Shown here piece by piece: positions 5,176 to 9,026 of a stretch of 9,026 nucleotides of DNA. Each line of letters opens with the position of its first letter. The stretch's first letter is position 1. The stretch is from an uncultured Acidobacteriota bacterium (GTDB lineage Bacteria; Acidobacteriota; Blastocatellia; Pyrinomonadales; Pyrinomonadaceae), in the NCBI GenBank assembly GCA_902826505.1, contig CADEFG010000159.1, positions 1 to 9,026 of the forward strand. Direction: 5' to 3'. The position numbers and the translations under genes are program-made. The notes below the pieces were generated by a model. It was not told where the DNA came from. It searched no databases and saw nothing but the letters and a program-made list of their open reading frames with translations.

Positions 5176-6676
5176 ACCTTTTCTTTTTGTGTCTTTTCTT
5201 TTTCTTTAATCGCTTTGACAAAGAATCTTTTGTTTCTTCGTAATCGTTATCAAATTCTTCCTGTCCGCCGCCGCCGAACATTCCGCCGAGTCCGCCACCG
5301 CCGCCGAGAAGTCCGCCTAAACCGCCGCCGAGTCCGCCCATCGCTTTGCCGGCGAGTTTGCTAAGAAGTCCGCCGCGATTCATCTGCGACATCATTTTCT
5401 TCATTTGCTCGTATTGGCGAATAAGCCCGTTGACCTCTGAGATCGTCGAACCGGAACCTTTGGCGACGCGCGTTTTACGGCTCGCGTCCAAAATTTTATG
5501 ATTATTGCGCTCAGCTTTGGTCATCGAATCGATGATTGCTTCGGTGCGCTTCATCTGCGCTTCGACCTGTTCGGATTGCTCGTCGGAGAGCTGCATTCCG
5601 CCCGTCATTTGCTCGGGCAGCATCTTCATCAATTTGGACATCGAGCCGAGTTTTTTGAATTGTCCGAGCTGGTTGCGAAAATCTTCGAGCGTAAACTGGT
5701 TGCTCGTCATTTTCTGGAACTGCTTCTGGGCTTCTTCCTCGTCGATCTTTGTCTGAACTTCTTCGATGAGCGACAGAACATCGCCCATTCCTAAGATTCT
5801 CTGCGCGATTCTATCCGGATAAAACGGCTCGATCGCGTCGTATTTTTCGCCGACGCCGACAAACTTGACAGGCTGACCGATCACCTGTTTGATCGATAAA
5901 GCCGCACCGCCGCGCGCGTCGCCATCCATTTTCGTGAGAACAACGCCCGTGATGCCGACTCGTTCGTGAAAAACTTCTGCGCTCCGCACCGCATCTTGCC
6001 CGGTCATCGCGTCCGCGACGAACAAAACCTCGATCGGTCGGGTTTCCGCCTTGATCTGTTCGAGTTCGACCATCAGTTCGTCGTCAACGTGAAGCCGACC
6101 GGCGGTGTCGATCATCAAAGTATCAAAACCCGTTTCCTGCGCGTAACGCACCGCGCCGCGGACAAGCGTCAGCGGATCATTCGTTTCCTTATCCTGATAA
6201 ACCGTCACGCCGACCGCGTTGCCGACAACTCTTAATTGCTCGCGCGCCGCCGGACGATACACGTCAACTGAAACCAACAGCGGTTTGCGTTCCTGATTGT
6301 CTTTGAGCCAGCGCGAGATTTTTCCGGTCGAAGTCGTTTTACCCGAGCCTTGCAGACCGACGATCATCACAACGTTCGGAACCTGTTTTGTAAAAACAAG
6401 CCGCGAAGAAGTGCCGCCGAAAAGATTGACGAGCTCGTCATAGACGATCTTGACGACCTGTTCGTGCGGTTTCAGGTCCTGCCAAACTTCCTGTCCTTCG
6501 GCTTTGGCGCGAACGCTGTCAACAAAGTCCTTGGCGACCTTATAATTGACGTCCGCCTCGAGCAAAGCCATCCGAATTTCGCGCAGCGCCGTATCGACGT
6601 GTTCGGGCGTGAGTTTACCCTGACCGCGCAGATTTTTCAGCGAACGTTTTAATTTATCGGATAATGACTCGAACAT
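5174..6676 (-). CDS. ffh: Signal recognition particle GTPase Ffh (SRP54)
   Basis: Ffh binds 4.5S RNA and nascent signal sequences and docks with FtsY at the membrane. The N domain covers about residues 1-95. The G domain has GLQGSGKTTS (107-116, P-loop), DVYRPAAREQL (138-148), DTAGR (190-194) and TKMDGDARGG (248-257). The M domain (about 300-435) is methionine-rich and holds the RNA-binding signature SRKTRVAKGSGSTISEVN (399-416). At 500 residues it is longer than the usual ~450 because of a tail: a glycine-rich run (447-471), an acidic patch EEFDNDYEE (473-481) and a lysine/arginine-rich end (488-500). The ATG at 6676 gives the standard MFESLSDKLKRSLKNLRG start; no SD is visible. It is the first gene of the seven-gene cluster, so the cluster promoter should lie in 6677-6945. 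No 4.5S RNA gene is seen nearby. Confidence 0.97.
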   Translation of the reverse strand: MFESLSDKLKRSLKNLRGQGKLTPEHVDTALREIRMALLEADVNYKVAKDFVDSVRAKAEGQEVWQDLKPHEQVVKIVYDELVNLFGGTSSRLVFTKQVPNVVMIVGLQGSGKTTSTGKISRWLKDNQERKPLLVSVDVYRPAAREQLRVVGNAVGVTVYQDKETNDPLTLVRGAVRYAQETGFDTLMIDTAGRLHVDDELMVELEQIKAETRPIEVLFVADAMTGQDAVRSAEVFHERVGITGVVLTKMDGDARGGAALSIKQVIGQPVKFVGVGEKYDAIEPFYPDRIAQRILGMGDVLSLIEEVQTKIDEEEAQKQFQKMTSNQFTLEDFRNQLGQFKKLGSMSKLMKMLPEQMTGGMQLSDEQSEQVEAQMKRTEAIIDSMTKAERNNHKILDASRKTRVAKGSGSTISEVNGLIRQYEQMKKMMSQMNRGGLLSKLAGKAMGGLGGGLGGLLGGGGGLGGMFGGGGQEEFDNDYEETKDSLSKRLKKKKRHKKKR

Positions 6677-6945
6677 AACTGTATATTTTTGCTTCGCTCG
6701 GGCGTCCTGTTTTAATTCATTTGACGACGCACAGCGACCAACGGCAATATGAGCCGAAACTTTAGATGATAAATGCCATATTTGGCTATGTCAAGAAAGC
6801 AGTTAGTTTGTCGGGCAAAAAAGCAAGATATAGGCAATTTAAGCAAAATAATTGCTATAAAAAGCAATTTGTCGGGACTGGTATGAAAGTTGCCGTTCAC
6901 ATCTGTTTTGAAAAGTTGGTTTATAAAAAACAGGAGGAATTTGTA
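6677..6945. promoter_or_regulatory. Divergent intergenic region between ffh cluster and BON lipoprotein gene
   Basis: This 269-bp spacer must hold the promoters of both the minus-strand ffh cluster and the plus-strand lipoprotein gene. No -35/-10 pair is good enough to assign. Visible structure on the lipoprotein side: AAGCAA at 6821, 6841 and 6862 (20-21 bp apart), the 9-mer TTTGTCGGG at 6807-6815 and again at 6868-6876, and three GCAATT/AATTGC blocks (6834, 6850, 6864) that allow two alternative hairpins. In-frame codons upstream of the lipoprotein (from 6766) are not credible coding sequence because the signal peptide starts at 6946. Confidence 0.5.
6932..6937 (+). promoter_or_regulatory. 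Shine-Dalgarno site of the BON lipoprotein gene
   Basis: AGGAGG, the full anti-SD complement, 8 nt before the ATG at 6946. It decides the start over an in-frame ATG at 6766. Confidence 0.85.
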
Positions 6946-7494
6946 ATGAAAACTAAATTTATAATTATGACGATCAGTTTGTCGGCGCTCGCGCTCGCCG
7001 GTTGCGAAACAACGACGCCGAATACAAACGTCAATACCAGAAACTTAAACAGCAACCAAGCGGTTGTTGTCAATAACAATGCGAATGTCGCAATGCCGTC
7101 CGCGACACCCACGCGTCGCGACAATGCCAACGTCAGCCGCGAGGAATACGACAAAAATAAAGCTGAATATGAAAAAGACAAAGGTTCGAGCACGATCGGA
7201 CAAGGCGTTAACGACAGCTGGCTTTGGTTTAAAACCCGGGCGGCTTTAGCAACGACCAGCGAATTGCGCGAATCAACAATCAACGTTGACGTCGTCAATG
7301 ATGTTGTAACGCTCAAAGGATCGGTCGCGAGCGCGGCTGAAAAAACAAAAGCCGAAACGGTCGCCAAAGAAATTGACGGCGTGAAAAGCGTGAAAAACGA
7401 ATTAAAAGTTGCGCCGAAAGATTCGATGACCAATCAGGCGGTCAACGGCGGCAGCACTCCGGCTAAAACAAACACCGCGACGAATAAAAAATAA
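6946..7494 (+). CDS. BON-domain lipoprotein
   Basis: A 182-residue lipoprotein. Residues 1-20 are a signal peptide ending in the lipobox L17-A-G-C20, so Cys20 should be diacylated and the mature protein membrane-anchored. Residues 21-60 are a low-complexity Asn/Thr/Val-rich linker (NTNVNTRNLNSNQAVVVNNN), followed by a charged segment EEYDKNKAEYEKDKG (66-80). About 86-155 is one BON domain: WLWFKTRAAL, INVDVVNDVVTLKGSVAS, AEKTKAETVAKEIDGVKSV, NELKV. BON domains are thought to bind phospholipid or envelope surfaces, as in OsmY and DolP. The tail 156-182 is low-complexity and polar. A start at 6766 would put 60 residues before the signal peptide and lacks an SD, so 6946 is chosen. It is monocistronic, with its own terminator. 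A role in envelope maintenance is inferred from the domain only. Confidence 0.88.
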   Translation: MKTKFIIMTISLSALALAGCETTTPNTNVNTRNLNSNQAVVVNNNANVAMPSATPTRRDNANVSREEYDKNKAEYEKDKGSSTIGQGVNDSWLWFKTRAALATTSELRESTINVDVVNDVVTLKGSVASAAEKTKAETVAKEIDGVKSVKNELKVAPKDSMTNQAVNGGSTPAKTNTATNKK

Positions 7495-7539
7495 GTTTGT
7501 CATAGACTTGGCTTAACGGCTTTCGCTTAAATGCTTTGC

Positions 7540-7571
7540 GGCGAGTTTTTCGGAACTCGCCTTTTATTTTT
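7540..7571 (+). terminator. Intrinsic terminator of the BON lipoprotein gene
   Basis: GGCGAGTT (7540-7547) pairs with AACTCGCC (7554-7561) around a 6-nt loop and is followed by TTTTATTTTTT. The T-tract overlaps the stop codon of the converging GT9 gene (7564-7566). There is no matching U-tract in the opposite direction, so it acts mainly on the plus strand. Confidence 0.88.
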
Positions 7572-8604
7572 TGGCAAGGACTTTCTCGATCGCTTCGATG
7601 ACGCTCTCGGTTTTGACGCTTAAAATACATTGCGGGGCATCAAATTCCTTGCAAAAATATCCGGCGCACGGCTGACACGCGAGCTTTTCGTAAACAATCT
7701 CACTCGGCGCGTCAGTCCAGGGTCGCCAGTGATTGATATTTGACGAACCGAAAACCACGACGCTCGGTGCACCGACCGCCGCCGCGATATGCGCGATTCC
7801 CGAATCGTTCCCGACAAAAACTCGGGAGCGCGCCGCCAAAGCCGTGATCTCAGGCAAACTTAAATTAGTAAAACCGTGAAAAACAGTTGAAGTTTTCTGG
7901 CTCAACTCATTGATAATATGTTCTTCCTTCGGCGTCGCAACAACGACCGAGAATATATTTCTTGAGGCAAGATAATCAATTACCTTCGCAAAATTTTCAG
8001 TTGACCATTGTTTTGTATCAAACGCCGCGGCAGGGTGAATTAAAGCAATTTTTTCATCATCAATCCCATAAACATGAAGAAATAAATTCATTTCTTCCGC
8101 TTTGGCGTTAGTCACAACCAAACGGCTTTTCGGTTTGTCTTCGACCGGCACGCCGACAAACCCTAAAAGCGCGAGTTGTTGTTCGGCGGAATGCGAAAAT
8201 TCCGTGTGCCAGTAATCCGCCGATGAAGAAAGCAGGTGATTGTAGAGAAATTTATAGCTGTAATGTGCGAAGCCGACGCGATGCCGGGCACCCGAAACGC
8301 GAACAAAAAATGTCGCGGTCGTTCCGCCGTGAAGATTAAACGCGACATCGTATTTATTACGGCGAATCTGTCGCGCCGTTTCAAAACGCGATTTTTTGCT
8401 CTTTCGCGAAACAGTCAGAACATTATCAACCGTGTCGAAACCTTCCAAAACCGGCGCGACCCAATCTTCGAGCAAAATATCGATCTGCGCATCGGGCAAA
8501 AATCTCCGCAGCGCGATCAGCGAAGGCGTTGAGAGAACCGTGTCGCCGATCGAGCGCAGACGCACAACCAACACACGTTTTACTTTTGTCCAGTCAATCA
8601 ACAT
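7564..8604 (-). CDS. Glycosyltransferase family 9 (ADP-heptose:LPS heptosyltransferase-like)
   Basis: A 346-residue GT-B fold enzyme of the GT9 family, which transfers ADP-activated heptose onto the lipopolysaccharide inner core at the cytoplasmic face. The N-terminal domain opens with VKRVLVVRLRSIGDTVLSTP (8-27); the Asp of GD (D21) matches the catalytic base position in WaaC/WaaF. The C-terminal nucleotide-sugar domain has IALIHPAAAFDTKQW (186-200) and FVGNDSGIAHIAAAVGAPSV (263-282). Near the end there are four cysteines in CQPC ... C ... C (310, 313, 318, 326), common in WaaF/RfaQ-like members. Which acceptor it uses cannot be told. An in-frame ATG at 8643 would add 13 residues that translate the GGATAAC repeat, so I chose 8604; that ATG directly abuts the repeat and has no SD. 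It shares the minus strand and spacing with a Trm112-like gene upstream. Confidence 0.92.
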   Translation of the reverse strand: MLIDWTKVKRVLVVRLRSIGDTVLSTPSLIALRRFLPDAQIDILLEDWVAPVLEGFDTVDNVLTVSRKSKKSRFETARQIRRNKYDVAFNLHGGTTATFFVRVSGARHRVGFAHYSYKFLYNHLLSSSADYWHTEFSHSAEQQLALLGFVGVPVEDKPKSRLVVTNAKAEEMNLFLHVYGIDDEKIALIHPAAAFDTKQWSTENFAKVIDYLASRNIFSVVVATPKEEHIINELSQKTSTVFHGFTNLSLPEITALAARSRVFVGNDSGIAHIAAAVGAPSVVVFGSSNINHWRPWTDAPSEIVYEKLACQPCAGYFCKEFDAPQCILSVKTESVIEAIEKVLAKK

Positions 8605-8667
8605 AACGGATAATGGATAACGGATAACGGATAATAAAATCAAATTATCATTTATCCATTATCCGTT
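8605..8667. repeat. Tandem-heptamer stem-loop in the Trm112/GT9 gap (4 + 3 units)
   Basis: Four contiguous heptamers GGATAAT, GGATAAC, GGATAAC, GGATAAT occupy 8608-8635. The opposing arm has ATTATCA (8644), TTTATCC (8651), ATTATCC (8658). Bases 8605-8620 and 8652-8667 pair perfectly (16 bp). The element starts on the base next to the GT9 start codon and ends 2 bp before the Trm112 stop, so it is the entire 65-bp gap. Confidence 0.94.
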
Positions 8668-8669
8668 TT

Positions 8670-8846
8670 TCATTTCTCCGTCTTCGCTTCTTCGACGAGC
8701 ATCACGGGAATCTCGTCGCGAATCGGATAAACGAGCGCACATTCGGGGTTCGTGCATTTCAAACCGCTTTTGTCGGCTTTTAATTCGACTGTCGATTTAC
8801 ATTTCGGACAGCGCAGGATTTCTAAAAGTTCAGGACTGATCGCCAT
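8670..8846 (-). CDS. Trm112-like zinc-binding protein (UPF0434/YcaR family)
   Basis: A 58-residue protein with four cysteines placed as a zinc site: C13-P-K-C16 and C31-x4-C36. It is followed by the family block LVYPIRDEIPVML (38-50). The N-terminal SPELLEILRCPKC is also diagnostic. Eukaryotic and archaeal Trm112 activates several methyltransferases; the role of the bacterial members is less settled, and in E. coli the homologue YcaR lies among lipopolysaccharide genes (lpxK, kdsB). Here too it sits next to a lipopolysaccharide-type glycosyltransferase. The ATG at 8846 is preferred because GGAGAA lies 4 nt upstream (8851-8856); the ATG at 8858 (adds MEKF) overlaps that SD and has none of its own. 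A gap of 65 bp to the GT9 gene is filled by a stem-loop. Confidence 0.9.
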   Translation of the reverse strand: MAISPELLEILRCPKCKSTVELKADKSGLKCTNPECALVYPIRDEIPVMLVEEAKTEK

Positions 8847-8850
8847 AAAT

Positions 8851-8856
8851 TTCTCC
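8851..8856 (-). promoter_or_regulatory. Shine-Dalgarno site of the Trm112-like gene
   Basis: GGAGAA then ATTT... leading to the ATG at 8846, nearly the same context as rpsP. It argues against the ATG at 8858 as the start. Confidence 0.65.
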
Positions 8857-8876
8857 ATTTATCAATAATAATTTTA

Positions 8877-8968
8877 ACGCAAACATCCAAAGGCGCAAAG
8901 ACGCAAAGTAAAAGGGCGAGAGATAAATTTTCCTCTCGCCCTTTTACTTTGCGTCTTTCGCGTTTGTC
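8877..8968. repeat. Octamer stem-loop with a long unique stem core, upstream of the Trm112-like gene
   Basis: Left side: four octamer units, ACGCAAAC (8877), ATCCAAAG (8885), GCGCAAAG (8893), ACGCAAAG (8901). Then a non-repetitive stem piece TAAAAGGGCGAGAG (8909-8922), a 10-nt loop, its complement (8933-8946), and CTTTGCGT (8947), CTTTCGCG (8955) and a poor third unit. Bases 8897-8922 and 8933-8958 pair perfectly over 26 bp. It uses the same word as the element at 2688-2755. It ends next to the stop of the zinc-ribbon gene. Confidence 0.88.
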
Positions 8969-9026
8969 TTAGCCCTCGGTTTTCGTTCCGCATTCGGCGC
9001 AGAATTTCGCGCCCGGAGCGAGATCG
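8969..9026 (-). CDS. Zinc-ribbon protein, C-terminal end only (5' end outside window)
   Basis: Reading the minus strand from the right edge gives an open frame of 18 codons ending DLAPGAKFCAECGTKTEG and TAA (8969-8971). APGAKFCAECGTK is the usual C-terminal zinc-ribbon knuckle (CxxC) attached to many different proteins, including SPFH-domain and double-zinc-ribbon proteins. The rest of the protein, and so its function, cannot be seen. Same strand and close spacing suggest it is the first visible gene of the Trm112/GT9 cluster. Confidence 0.6.
   Translation of the reverse strand, partial: DLAPGAKFCAECGTKTEG

Noticed and set aside
6712..6900. 62-residue minus-strand frame in the divergent spacer
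   Set aside because: No SD and no recognisable family; AT-rich DNA with hydrophobic translation by chance, overlapping the likely promoters.
6766..6945. Upstream extension of the BON lipoprotein
   Set aside because: It would place 60 residues before a textbook lipoprotein signal peptide, and AGGAGG fixes the start at 6946.
6677..6945. SRP RNA (4.5S) gene near ffh
   Set aside because: No GGAA-tetraloop hairpin or SRP-like long helix could be found in the spacer.
2688..8968. CRISPR array or REP/BIME interpretation of the tandem words
   Set aside because: Units are 7-9 bp with no spacers, words differ between sites, and no cas or RAYT-type gene is in the window.

Overview
The window reads as a chromosomal segment of a diderm (Gram-negative-type) bacterium. 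It carries a lipid-anchored lipoprotein with a proper lipobox, a GT9 heptosyltransferase-like enzyme of the kind used for lipopolysaccharide, a DUF1501 protein and a secreted beta-helix protein. These, plus intergenic words that translate as 'FASLRLCV' and 'DFRFAICDF', suggest Acidobacteriota, perhaps the Blastocatellia/Pyrinomonadaceae. That placement is inference (about 50%), not shown by a marker tree.

Layout. Bases 2-802 (+) are the C-terminal part of a DUF1501 protein. It converges on a secreted parallel beta-helix protein (886-1788, -), and a 25-bp perfect palindrome with A- and T-rich flanks lies between them as a bidirectional terminator. After an AT-rich spacer comes a seven-gene minus-strand cluster, in transcription order ffh - rpsP - khpA - rimM - trmD - rplS - rnhB (6676 down to 2073). 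This is the widespread SRP / ribosome maturation / tRNA modification cluster: the SRP GTPase, ribosomal proteins S16 and L19, a KH RNA-binding protein, the 30S maturation factor RimM, the m1G37 tRNA methyltransferase and RNase HII. A 269-bp divergent spacer separates ffh from a plus-strand BON-domain lipoprotein (6946-7494), which ends at a clear hairpin terminator. Converging on it is a second minus-strand cluster: a zinc-ribbon protein (cut by the right edge), a Trm112-like zinc protein and a GT9 glycosyltransferase.

The most unusual content is between the genes. Six gaps on the minus-strand clusters hold a stem-loop built from tandem short words: about four copies of a 7-, 8- or 9-bp unit on the low-coordinate side, then a loop, then about three reverse-complement copies. 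A seventh gap (khpA/rimM) has only the four-copy arm. The word differs from site to site, but the architecture, the position (filling the gap, four-copy arm towards the downstream start codon) and the orientation are constant. Several arms abut or overlap start or stop codons and take the place of a Shine-Dalgarno sequence. An eighth gap (trmD/rplS) holds a degenerate hairpin with a 7-bp direct repeat at its ends. These repeats also create false N-terminal extensions on rnhB, rimM and the glycosyltransferase, which I removed by choosing internal starts.

No tRNA, rRNA, CRISPR array, transposase or phage gene was seen.
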